A DNA stretch of 11,648 nucleotides from a bacterium (GTDB lineage: Bacteria; Patescibacteriota; Minisyncoccia; Phycocordibacterales; GCA-002787175). The notes beneath the pieces are model-generated. The model saw only the letters and a list, made by a program, of their open reading frames with translations, ran no database searches and was not told where the DNA came from. The position numbers were made by a program, and so were the translations under genes. Shown piece by piece: positions 1-6,484 of this stretch (position 1 is its first letter; every line of letters begins with the position of its first letter). The stretch is taken from NCBI GenBank assembly GCA_030689285.1, contig JAUYJM010000030.1, forward strand, positions 1 to 11,648, in the 5' to 3' direction.

Positions 1-39
1 TTGGATTTAGCTTCTTTTCTGCTAGATTTGTCATGAGTT

Positions 40-62
40 GGATATTACGCTGTTTAATATCC
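40..62. other. Small inverted repeat flanked by an 8-bp direct repeat
   Basis: GGATATTA (40-47) and TAATATCC (55-62) are perfect 8-bp complements around a 7-nt loop. The direct repeat CATGAGTT lies on both sides, at 32-39 and 69-76. There is no T-run after the stem, so a classical terminator is not indicated. It could be the 3' end of an upstream transcript or a binding site for a dimeric protein. I see no gene in 1-183 apart from this and the secG promoter. Confidence 0.35.
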
Positions 63-145
63 TCAAGCCATGAGTTACTGAGTGTGTTATTCATTGTTTT
101 CAAGCTTCAATCTACTGTCAATTGTACACTAGGCCAGTGCAGTAT

Positions 146-174
146 TTGCTTAATTTATACCCTTATGCTATACT
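146..174 (+). promoter_or_regulatory. Probable secG promoter (extended -10), near-leaderless
   Basis: TATACT (169-174) matches the -10 consensus at 5 of 6 bases and is preceded by TGC (166-168), an extended -10. A weak -35-like TTGCTT lies at 146-151 with a 17-nt spacer. Transcription would start at about 181, only a few bases before the secG ATG at 184. That leaves no room for a Shine-Dalgarno sequence. Confidence 0.5.
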
Positions 175-183
175 TTCTCACAA

Positions 184-408
184 ATGGAAGCTTTTTTGCC
201 GTTTATACAGATAATATTGGCTATCCTCCTTACCATAAGCGTGCTATTGCAACAAACCGGAGCCGGACTCGGTGGCGCTTTCGGCGGGGGCGACACATCC
301 GTAGGATTTCACACACGCAGAGGATTTGAAAGGACTTTATTTAAAATCACTATTGTATTAGCAGTGCTTTTTGTGGCCTCAGCGCTTACCGCGCTAGTAC
401 TGCACTAG
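184..408 (+). CDS. secG: Preprotein translocase subunit SecG
   Basis: This encodes the small SecG subunit of the SecYEG channel, which assists SecA-driven export across the cytoplasmic membrane. The 74-residue product has the family layout: a first membrane helix (about residues 5-22), a glycine-rich cytosolic loop with GAGLGGAFGGG (about 26-36), then the segment RRGFERTLFKIT leading into a second helix (about 50-73). The LLQQ before the glycine loop is also typical. Length is normal for SecG. The start is ATG 184, the only one giving a full first helix. No Shine-Dalgarno sequence precedes it, and an extended -10 ends 9 nt upstream, so the mRNA is probably leaderless or nearly so. A longer overlapping frame starting at 33 has no recognisable protein features. 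Confidence 0.93.
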   Translation: MEAFLPFIQIILAILLTISVLLQQTGAGLGGAFGGGDTSVGFHTRRGFERTLFKITIVLAVLFVASALTALVLH

Positions 409-449
409 ATTATTTTTTCAACTTATTTTTTTAATTTTAGGAAACTATA

Positions 450-464
450 CCCGCCGATGGCGGG
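450..464 (+). terminator. GC-rich hairpin after secG, terminator-like
   Basis: CCCGCC (450-455) pairs with GGCGGG (459-464) around a 3-nt GAT loop. TTTT follows at 469-472, four bases after the stem. The stem is strong but the T-run is short and offset, so this is a weak or partial intrinsic terminator at best. It may let some transcription continue into the downstream solute-binding gene. Confidence 0.4.
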
Positions 465-554
465 CGCGTTTTCCCTCTCTAAAAAACCGTGTCAGATAGA
501 ACTCTCTACTGACACCGCGCGACAAATACCCTGACTAAGTCTTCCAACATCAGG
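464..554 (+). promoter_or_regulatory. Structured leader upstream of the solute-binding protein gene
   Basis: Several helices can be drawn between secG and the next gene. GTGTCAG (489-495) pairs with CTGACAC (509-515). Inside it TAGA (497-500) pairs with TCTA (505-508), giving 11 bp, one bulged A and a 4-nt loop. GCGCG (464-468) can pair with CGCGC (516-520) and would stack directly on that hairpin. CCTGA (530-534) can pair with TCAGG (550-554) just before the start region. I do not recognise a known riboswitch class. It could be a 5' leader or 3' processing structure. Confidence 0.35.
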
Positions 555-565
555 CAAAACAAAAG

Positions 566-2281
566 ATGGAAATTCCACGTTTTAACTCCGCCGAAAAAAT
601 CGTAAAAAAATTCAGCTTATCTGAAAGACTTTTTTTCTATGCGCTTTTGATAGTGGGTATAAGCGCCTCTTTCGTGCTTCTGCTGAAAGTCAACAACGCC
701 TTTTTGATTGAAATCCCGACTAGGGGTGGCAGTTTAACGGAAGGAGTAGTGGGCTTTCCCAGATTTATAAATCCGCTTCTTGCCGTTTCTGACGCCGACA
801 GAGACCTTGTGGCTCTTGTTTATTCGGGTCTTATGAAGGCATCTCATACGGGCGAACTTGTGCTTGACCTCGCGGAAAAGTATGAAATATCGGAAGATGG
901 ACTTACATACGCATTTACTCTCAAAGAGGACGCTAAATTTCATGACGGAGAGCCCGTAACCGCGGAGGATGTCCTTTTCACCATAAAAAAAGCCCAGGAC
1001 CCCAATCTCAAAAGTCCGAAACGGGCAGACTGGGAAGGAGTACAAGCCGAAGCCGTGGGTGAAAAAACTATTCGTTTTACGCTAAAACAGCCTTACAGTC
1101 CATTTCTTGAAAACACTACCTTGGGGATTTTGCCAAAACACGTCTGGCAAAACGCGGACTCCGAACTCTTCCCTTTCAGCGAATACAACACCGAACCGAT
1201 AGGGTCCGGTCCTTACAAAATCAAAAAGATTAAAAGAAACGACTCTCTTATACCGATAGCATACGAACTCGCGCCTTTTGAGCATTACACTTTCGGCAAG
1301 CCATTCATAGAAAAAATAATTATTCGTTTTTACGCCAACGAAGTGAAGCTTTTGGAAGGATACAGCCAAGGCGACGTAGAGAGTATCACGACCATAGCGC
1401 CTGCAGACGCCAAGCGGCTGGAGAAGTCTGGCACACGTGTAGAAAAAACCACTTTGCCAAGAGTTTTCGGTGTCTTTTTCAATCAGAATCAAGCGCCTAT
1501 ATTCACACACAAGGAAGTAAGAGAGGCCCTAAATCTTGCTGTTGACAAACGAAAGATAGTGGAAGAAGTGCTTAGTGGCTACGGCCAAGAAATTTCAAGT
1601 CCCGTACCTTCAGATTTGTCCGGTAAAAGCCGGTCTGGCGAAGAGCTTACCTCCGAAGAGAAATTTTCCAAAGCGGAACAGCTCTTGGCAGAACACGGCT
1701 GGGAAATGAACGAGGAAACCATGATATTGGAAAAGACGGAAAACAAAAAACAAATACCTTTGGAATTTACCCTCGTTACTTCCACTGTGCCGGAACTTAG
1801 ACAGACCGCGACACTTCTTCAAGACATGTGGAAGAAATTGGGGGTAGAAGTGCGCTTACAATTTTTTGAAACATCCGAATTGAATCAAAACATCATAAGG
1901 CCTAGAAAATACGACGCGCTGCTCTTTGGAGAGATAGTCGGACGAGACTTGGACCTTTTCGCCTTCTGGCATTCCTCTCAAAGAAACGATCCCGGACTAA
2001 ACATTTCCCTTTACGCAAACATTACAGCCGACAAAGCGCTGGAGGAAATAAGGGCAACCTCCGACAAAGGAAAGAAACTGGAAAAATATCTGACTTTTGA
2101 AAAGGAAATTATGAAAGATGTACCTGCAGTGTTTACTTATTCACCCGAATTTTTGTACGTAGTACCTCAAAAAATAAAGGGTTTTGACTTAGGCAGAATC
2201 GCCATTCCAAGTGAGAGATTTCTGGAAATAAACAACTGGTATGTTGAGACAGAAAAGGTTTGGAAGGTGTTTGTGAGATAG
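566..2281 (+). CDS. Membrane-anchored family 5 extracellular solute-binding protein (peptide/nickel type)
   Basis: This encodes a 571-residue OppA/DppA-like solute-binding protein, the family that captures oligopeptides or similar ligands for an ABC importer. Family signatures include ADRDLVALVYSGLM (about 77-90), the YAFTLKEDAKFHDGEPVTAEDV region and EPIGSGPYKI. The later segment VREALNLAVDKRKIVEEVLSGYG is typical of the second lobe. Residues 22-40 form one hydrophobic helix. No lipobox follows and I find no cysteine in the protein, so it is probably held by an uncleaved anchor with the binding domain outside the membrane. No permease or ATPase gene lies in this window, so the partner is unknown or absent. 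The start is ATG 566, preceded by GGCAAAACAAAAG with no Shine-Dalgarno sequence. The ligand cannot be told from sequence. Confidence 0.88.
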   Translation: MEIPRFNSAEKIVKKFSLSERLFFYALLIVGISASFVLLLKVNNAFLIEIPTRGGSLTEGVVGFPRFINPLLAVSDADRDLVALVYSGLMKASHTGELVLDLAEKYEISEDGLTYAFTLKEDAKFHDGEPVTAEDVLFTIKKAQDPNLKSPKRADWEGVQAEAVGEKTIRFTLKQPYSPFLENTTLGILPKHVWQNADSELFPFSEYNTEPIGSGPYKIKKIKRNDSLIPIAYELAPFEHYTFGKPFIEKIIIRFYANEVKLLEGYSQGDVESITTIAPADAKRLEKSGTRVEKTTLPRVFGVFFNQNQAPIFTHKEVREALNLAVDKRKIVEEVLSGYGQEISSPVPSDLSGKSRSGEELTSEEKFSKAEQLLAEHGWEMNEETMILEKTENKKQIPLEFTLVTSTVPELRQTATLLQDMWKKLGVEVRLQFFETSELNQNIIRPRKYDALLFGEIVGRDLDLFAFWHSSQRNDPGLNISLYANITADKALEEIRATSDKGKKLEKYLTFEKEIMKDVPAVFTYSPEFLYVVPQKIKGFDLGRIAIPSERFLEINNWYVETEKVWKVFVR

Positions 2282-2336
2282 CTATGGAAAAAACATAATC
2301 ACGAAACACAGCTTCCGAGCCGGCTTAGTAGAATCC

Positions 2337-2414
2337 ATGGGTGACTTCGCTTCGCCTACGGCCAAAAAGATAATGAGACTGGTAAAGCGGACCCCTTTAT
2401 ACTTATGGAACTGA
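2337..2414 (+). CDS. Possible very small ORF (25 codons), or remnant of a 43-codon gene
   Basis: Starting just after the solute-binding gene stops, one frame stays open from 2277 to a TGA at 2412-2414. It reads like protein: residues include GLVESMGDFASPTAKK and then RLVKRTPLYLWN. The only in-frame ATG is at 2337, giving 25 residues with a basic middle and an aromatic end. A second ATG (2284, beginning ATGGAA like neighbouring genes) lies 3 nt after the upstream stop but ends after four codons. One extra A in the A-run 2288-2293 would join the two into 43 codons. I do not recognise the product. It may be a real small protein, a decayed gene or chance. Confidence 0.27.
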   Translation: MGDFASPTAKKIMRLVKRTPLYLWN

Positions 2415-2430
2415 TTTAATTTTTAATTAT

Positions 2431-2436
2431 TATAAG
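2431..2436 (+). promoter_or_regulatory. Candidate RNase J -10 element
   Basis: TATAAG (2431-2436) matches TATAAT at 5 of 6 bases in an AT-rich stretch (2414-2436). I see no convincing -35. If used, the RNA would begin near 2443, placing the hairpin at 2448-2470 almost at the 5' end of the transcript. Confidence 0.35.
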
Positions 2437-2447
2437 CTAACCAATAA

Positions 2448-2470
2448 CGCAAGCCGCTTAGCGGCTTGCG
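2448..2470 (+). promoter_or_regulatory. Perfect 10-bp hairpin just before the RNase J start codon
   Basis: CGCAAGCCGC (2448-2457) and GCGGCTTGCG (2461-2470) are perfectly complementary around the loop TTA. The stem ends 10 nt before ATG 2481. It occupies the place where a Shine-Dalgarno sequence would sit, and it would lie within a few bases of the predicted RNA 5' end. A terminator is unlikely because A-rich sequence follows instead of T. A 5'-protecting or autoregulatory element for RNase J is an attractive inference. Confidence 0.6.
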
Positions 2471-2480
2471 GCAAAACAAA

Positions 2481-4457
2481 ATGGAAAGAGACAGAAGATT
2501 TTCGCAAAAAAGAGACCGAGGGGGCTCGCCAAGAAGACCCGAATCAGGCGAAGCAAATACAGCCAGACGGGGAAGGTCTGTAGGCGCGTGGCAAGACACC
2601 AAACCAGAAACCCGCCCTCCTTATAACGCTTATAGACAACCCGTATCTACTCCAAAACGTGACGAAACTGCCCACAGGCAAAAAGAAAATCGTAGTAGCT
2701 ACAGTTCTGCCCGCTTGAAAGGAAGCAGGTTCACAAAAAGAGCCACTCATCAAAAAAGCGCGCGTATTTCTGAACCGTCTCCTGATGTTATCAGAATTGT
2801 GCCTCTGGGCGGCGTAGAAGAGATAGGAAAGAATATGACCGTCATTCATATAGGTGACGACATAATAGTCATAGACGTCGGATTCCAGTTTTCCGGAGAC
2901 GAAACTCCCGGGGTAGATTATATACTGCCAAACACAAAGTATCTTGAAGAAAGAAAAGATAAAGTCCGCGCGGTAATCATTACTCATGGACATTTGGACC
3001 ACATCGGCGGTATTCCCTACATAATGCCGAAAATAGGCAACCCTCCGATTTACACGAGAGAACTCACTTCGCTTATGATTAAAAAGCGACAAGAAGAATT
3101 TCCTCAACTTCCCGCCCTTAATATAAAAGTGGTAGAGAAAGACGACCGTATAAAAATCGGAAAACTTTCCGTAAGTTTTTTCTCCGTAACTCACACGATA
3201 CCCGACTCTATGGGAATTATCATAGAAACTCCTTATGGCAACATTGTCACGCCCGGAGACTTCAAACTGACGCACACAGACGGCATAGCGGCTGGAAATG
3301 AAGAAGAAGAGTACTCAAGATTTGACAAAGAAAAGACGCTTCTTCTTTTGGCTGATTCTACAAACGTGGAAAATCCGGGATTCTCCACGCCTGAACATCT
3401 GGTACACGAAGGTCTTGAAGAAATCATTAAAAACTCCGAAGGCAGGCTTATAATCGGAACATTCGCTTCACAGTTTGTAAGAATTATAAAAATAGTGGAC
3501 ATAGCGGAAAGATACGGAAAGAAAATCGTGGTGGAGGGCCGAAGCATGAAGACAAACATTGAAATAGCTCAGACGATGGGGATGCTTAAATCCGAAAAAA
3601 ACACCATAATTCCGTCTGCCGAGGCGGACACTTTGCCGCCAAACAAAATAATCATACTAGCAACCGGCGCGCAAGGAGACGAATTTGCCGCTCTTATGCG
3701 TATGGCAAACAAGTCGCACAAATCGGTAAAAATCACGCAGAGAGACACCATTCTTCTCTCCTCGTCAATAATTCCGGGAAATGAAAAAGCGGTTGAAAAA
3801 CTTAAAGATAACCTCGCGAGACAGGGCGCGAAAATCATTCACTATCGCACATCCGACGTCTATGTTCACTCCACCGGCCACGGCAACCGAGCCGAACTGG
3901 AGTGGCTTCATAAAAAAGTTAAACCGAGGTTCTTCATCCCTGTCCACGGAAATCATTATCGCTTAAAACTGCATGCCGAACTGGCGATGTCTCTGGGCCT
4001 TCCGTCAAAGGACACGGTTGTGGCGGACAATGGCGATGTTATTGAGATACAAGAGAGAGGCGAAAAAATAGTCAAGACCGGAGAAAAAGCTTCATCCGGA
4101 CTGGTGCTTGTGGATGGTTTCGCCATAGGAGACGTTCAAGAGGTGGTGATGCGAGACAGGCAGATGCTCGCGCAAGACGGAATGTTTGTAATAATCGCAA
4201 GCGTAAATTCCACATCCGGGAAATTGCGCAAGTCACCCGATATTATTTCACGAGGATTTGTCTATCTCCGCGAATCGCAAGAACTTTTGGGACAAGCTCG
4301 CATCATAATCAAAAAAACCATTGAAGATGCGACTGTCAGTATGCATCCGATAAATTTTGAATATCTTAAAGGTCTCCTTTCAGACAACGTCTCACGATTT
4401 CTTTTCCAAAAAACTGCCAAACGGCCGATAGTGATACCTGTTTTACTCGGAGTGTAA
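2481..4457 (+). CDS. rnj: Ribonuclease J (metallo-beta-lactamase/beta-CASP nuclease)
   Basis: RNase J is a zinc-dependent nuclease with 5'-3' exonuclease and endonuclease activity in mRNA decay and rRNA maturation. Counting from ATG 2481 the protein has 658 residues. Residues 1 to about 100 are a low-complexity Arg/Lys/Ser-rich extension, probably disordered and RNA-binding. The nuclease core begins near V103 (IRIVPLGGVEEIGKN). Metal ligands are visible: H169, H171, D173 and H174 in HGHLDH, H238 (VTHTIPDS), D260 (GDFK) and H489 (VHGNHYRL). The beta-CASP part includes ADSTNVENPGFS, IVVEGRSM, ATGAQGDEFAAL and HSTGHGNRAE. A C-terminal domain completes it. An upstream in-frame TTG at 2466 would add five residues but lies inside the hairpin, so ATG 2481 is preferred. 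There is no Shine-Dalgarno sequence. Confidence 0.93.
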   Translation: MERDRRFSQKRDRGGSPRRPESGEANTARRGRSVGAWQDTKPETRPPYNAYRQPVSTPKRDETAHRQKENRSSYSSARLKGSRFTKRATHQKSARISEPSPDVIRIVPLGGVEEIGKNMTVIHIGDDIIVIDVGFQFSGDETPGVDYILPNTKYLEERKDKVRAVIITHGHLDHIGGIPYIMPKIGNPPIYTRELTSLMIKKRQEEFPQLPALNIKVVEKDDRIKIGKLSVSFFSVTHTIPDSMGIIIETPYGNIVTPGDFKLTHTDGIAAGNEEEEYSRFDKEKTLLLLADSTNVENPGFSTPEHLVHEGLEEIIKNSEGRLIIGTFASQFVRIIKIVDIAERYGKKIVVEGRSMKTNIEIAQTMGMLKSEKNTIIPSAEADTLPPNKIIILATGAQGDEFAALMRMANKSHKSVKITQRDTILLSSSIIPGNEKAVEKLKDNLARQGAKIIHYRTSDVYVHSTGHGNRAELEWLHKKVKPRFFIPVHGNHYRLKLHAELAMSLGLPSKDTVVADNGDVIEIQERGEKIVKTGEKASSGLVLVDGFAIGDVQEVVMRDRQMLAQDGMFVIIASVNSTSGKLRKSPDIISRGFVYLRESQELLGQARIIIKKTIEDATVSMHPINFEYLKGLLSDNVSRFLFQKTAKRPIVIPVLLGV

Positions 4458-4495
4458 GAAGCGCTTGGATAACGTCTAAGAGTAATGGAATTGTA

Positions 4496-4504
4496 TGGTA
4501 AAAT
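4496..4504 (+). promoter_or_regulatory. Extended -10 promoter for the MFS gene
   Basis: TGG (4496-4498) followed by TAAAAT (4499-4504) forms an extended -10 with 5 of 6 consensus bases. Initiation near 4511 would leave a leader of about 9 nt before ATG 4520. It would exclude the in-frame GTG at 4508 as the start. Confidence 0.45.
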
Positions 4505-4519
4505 ATAGTGGTATTTGTT

Positions 4520-5704
4520 ATGGAAACCGCGCAAGAAACCACAATGCTCAAAAGAGTTTCAAGGTTCCCCATATACGCTCTGGGATTCCTATTTTCCATT
4601 CACTTTACGATAGCGGTCTATATAAATTCCACATTTTTGGCGACATTAATACCTGACCGTTTCGTAGGAGCTTTATATAGCGCCGCGGCTCTTATAACTA
4701 TAGTTATTTTCTTAGGTATAACAAAAACCTTAAGAAAAGCGGGCGATTACCAAAGTACCGTAAGATTTTTATTGTATGATGCCATATCACTGGCTTTTTT
4801 AGCCTTTGTACCGGAGACTTTTACTTCAATCCTCGCTTTTCTGGTTCACACGACCACCGTTACAATCATTTATTTCAACTTTGACGTACTCTTGGAAAAT
4901 TATTCAAACGACACTGAAACGGGCCTGATACGCGGCTCGTACTTAACTCTCGTGAATGTCGCTTGGGTAGTGGCTCCTCTTCTCGCCAGTCTTATATTGG
5001 GAACGGGTGAAAATTACCGTCTGATTTATATGGCCGCCTTTCTTCTTTTACTTCCGACTTTCTTCCTAGTACGATATGCCTTTAAGCAGTTTAAGGACCC
5101 AGAATATCAGAGTATTTCCGTTTTGGGCACAATTCACGGTCTTGCCACAAAGAAAAGCGTGAGAATGATTGTTATGGCCAGTTTTCTTTTGCAGTTTTTC
5201 TTTTCCTGGATGGTGATATACGCGCCAATATATATGCACAGCGTCATCGGAATGGATTGGAGAACAATAGGAATTATTTTGTCTGTGGTGCTTTTACCCT
5301 ATGTTTTTCTGGAAGCTCCTCTAGGGTGGCTTGCCGACACAAAGTGGGGAGAAAAAGAAATACTGACTTTAGGATTCGTGATTATAGCCGTTTCAACCGC
5401 CGCCATAGCTTTTATAACCACTGCAAACTTCCTCATTTGGGCATCGGTGCTTTTTTTCACCCGAGCAGGCGCCAGTATGATAGAAATAATGTCGGAAACT
5501 TACCTTTTTAAGGTCATAAACAGCCGTGATATTGATATTTTGAGCTTTTTTAGAATGATGCGCCCTGTAGCATACATAGTGGGCCCCGCGTTAGGGACAG
5601 TTCTATTGGTTTTAGGCGCAAGCTATACGACACTCTTCGCCATACTTGGCGCAATAATGCTTTTCGGAATAAGGTACAGCTTGGCGCTTGAAGATACGAA
5701 ATAA
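4520..5704 (+). CDS. Major facilitator superfamily (MFS) transporter
   Basis: The product is a polytopic membrane protein of 394 residues with about 12 hydrophobic helices, the usual size and fold for the MFS. The clearest signature is a motif A-like loop, GWLADTKWGEK (about 269-279), between helices 8 and 9. The first half has only a weak equivalent after helix 2 (TKTLRKAGDY). It probably moves a small solute with or against a proton gradient. The substrate cannot be told, and there is no linked enzyme or regulator. An in-frame GTG at 4508 would add MVFV, but it lies at the predicted promoter. ATG 4520 (METAQETT) is therefore the better start. The gene begins 62 nt after RNase J and probably has its own promoter. 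A strong hairpin follows the stop. Confidence 0.85.
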   Translation: METAQETTMLKRVSRFPIYALGFLFSIHFTIAVYINSTFLATLIPDRFVGALYSAAALITIVIFLGITKTLRKAGDYQSTVRFLLYDAISLAFLAFVPETFTSILAFLVHTTTVTIIYFNFDVLLENYSNDTETGLIRGSYLTLVNVAWVVAPLLASLILGTGENYRLIYMAAFLLLLPTFFLVRYAFKQFKDPEYQSISVLGTIHGLATKKSVRMIVMASFLLQFFFSWMVIYAPIYMHSVIGMDWRTIGIILSVVLLPYVFLEAPLGWLADTKWGEKEILTLGFVIIAVSTAAIAFITTANFLIWASVLFFTRAGASMIEIMSETYLFKVINSRDIDILSFFRMMRPVAYIVGPALGTVLLVLGASYTTLFAILGAIMLFGIRYSLALEDTK

Positions 5705-5720
5705 AATTTTTTCGTCCTAT

Positions 5721-5743
5721 CCCCGAAAGCAGTGCTTTCGGGG
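5721..5743. terminator. Bidirectional hairpin between convergent genes
   Basis: CCCCGAAAGC (5721-5730) and GCTTTCGGGG (5734-5743) form a perfect 10-bp stem with loop AGT. It lies 16 nt past the MFS stop and between convergent genes, the usual place for a shared terminator. No T-run follows directly on either strand, so it is either a non-canonical terminator or a 3'-end stabiliser. Confidence 0.6.
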
Positions 5744-5787
5744 TATTAGGCGAGCTGGTTTTCTGTGCGGGCAAAGTCGGTCGCCAG

Positions 5788-5973
5788 CTACTCTTCATCC
5801 AGCACATCCTCCACTTCCGTACTGTCATCGTCTGGCACAATGTGTTTGTGAAGTCCGTCATCACAAGAACACTCAACCAAAGATTCGCCGTGCTTTGAGC
5901 AAGTCTCTGCTTGGCAAAGTCCCGGAACGGGACTTTCTCCTCCGCATTCTCCTGTGCAAATAAAATGATGCAT
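5788..5973 (-). CDS. Small Cys-rich putative metal-binding protein
   Basis: A 61-residue soluble protein from ATG 5973. Six cysteines fall in a regular pattern: C6-x3-C10, C20-x4-C25 and C35-x-C37, with histidines at 2, 3, 28, 42 and 44. The central part (PGLCQAETCSKHG) resembles in spacing the PG-C-x-x-C segment of heavy-metal-binding mini-domains. Zinc or another soft metal is the likely ligand, but this is inference. The last 14 residues are very acidic (DDDSTEVEDVLDEE). A longer frame from ATG 6009 would add 12 residues (MVENIEFKIFKL) encoded by very AT-rich DNA. TAAAAT at 5989-5984 ends 10 nt before ATG 5973, which favours the shorter form. It lies downstream of the glutaredoxin-like gene on the same strand, which may reflect shared thiol or metal chemistry. 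I recall similar proteins in CPR genomes but cannot name a family. Confidence 0.75.
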   Translation of the reverse strand: MHHFICTGECGGESPVPGLCQAETCSKHGESLVECSCDDGLHKHIVPDDDSTEVEDVLDEE

Positions 5974-6047
5974 AAGTTTAAAAATTTTAAATTCTATATT
6001 TTCAACCAACGATTCAATTCAAAATTTCAAAATTACGATGTTAAAAA

Positions 6048-6290
6048 TCAGTTTAGAATTCCTTGTTTTTTTAAAAACTCCTCTATTGCCTCCGCGTCCG
6101 TGTCCGCTAAAATTTCACCGTTCAAATCAAGCGTCGGAGTTTTCTCCTGGCCCGATTTTTGCCGCAATTCGTCAAAAAACTCTGGATTGGACAACACCCC
6201 TCTCTCTTCAAAAGAAATATTTCTCCTTTTTAGAAACTCTCTGGCTTCATTGCACCAAGGACAACCTGTTTTTGTGTATATTATCAACAT
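6048..6290 (-). CDS. Glutaredoxin-like thiol-disulfide oxidoreductase
   Basis: An 80-residue thioredoxin-fold protein of glutaredoxin size. The active-site motif C10-P-W-C13 follows the first strand (MLIIYTKTG). The cis-proline loop is K50-T-P52-T, and the end has the glutaredoxin-like DLNGEILADTDAEAIEEFL. CPWC differs from the classical CPYC but is common among NrdH-like and glutaredoxin-like proteins. It would reduce disulfides or mixed disulfides in the cytosol; its electron donor is not visible here. The gene starts 27 nt after the tRNA-Pro gene on the same strand. TATAAC (6306-6301), 10 nt before ATG 6290, may be a separate -10. Co-transcription with the tRNA is also possible. No Shine-Dalgarno sequence precedes the start. 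Confidence 0.88.
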   Translation of the reverse strand: MLIIYTKTGCPWCNEAREFLKRRNISFEERGVLSNPEFFDELRQKSGQEKTPTLDLNGEILADTDAEAIEEFLKKQGILN

Positions 6291-6316
6291 AATCGGTATC
6301 GTTATATAGAATCAAT

Positions 6317-6387
6317 TCGGGCTGCCGAGAATCGAACTCGGACCGCATCCACCCCATGGATGTATACTACCACTATACTACAGCCCG
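6317..6387 (-). tRNA. tRNA-Pro (anticodon GGG)
   Basis: On the minus strand the sequence folds as a full cloverleaf. The acceptor stem is CGGGCTG/CAGCCCG (7 bp). The D arm is GTAT/GTAT with two G-U pairs. The anticodon stem CATCC/GGATG holds loop ATGGGGT. There is a 4-nt variable loop, and the T stem CCGAG/CTCGG holds loop TTCGATT. The anticodon GGG (6355-6353) reads the proline codon CCC. C1-G72, G37 and discriminator A73 (complement of T6317) are the expected proline identity features in bacteria. The 3' CCA is not encoded. It lies between the 93-residue membrane protein gene and the glutaredoxin-like gene. Confidence 0.95.
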
Positions 6388-6484
6388 TATAATTTAAAAG
6401 ACTAATACCATCAACATCTGATAATGTCTGTATCATACCCTCCCGCGCAGAGATTGCGCAAGTCTTTTTATCGCGATATTTCTT

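Noticed and set aside
33..329. 98-codon plus-strand frame overlapping secG
   Set aside because: It shares DNA with secG in another frame, has no family features and crosses the secG promoter.
4508..4519. GTG start giving a 398-residue MFS protein
   Set aside because: The GTG sits 3 nt after the extended -10, so it would probably not be in the transcript; ATG 4520 fits better.
5974..6009. 12-residue N-terminal extension of the Cys-rich protein
   Set aside because: It is encoded by very AT-rich DNA containing a likely -10 element; the conserved-looking part starts at MHHFICTG.
6445..6459. GCGCA/TGCGC hairpin followed by CTTTTTA as a plus-strand terminator
   Set aside because: The stem is only 5 bp and no plus-strand gene lies upstream to terminate; on the minus strand no U-run follows.
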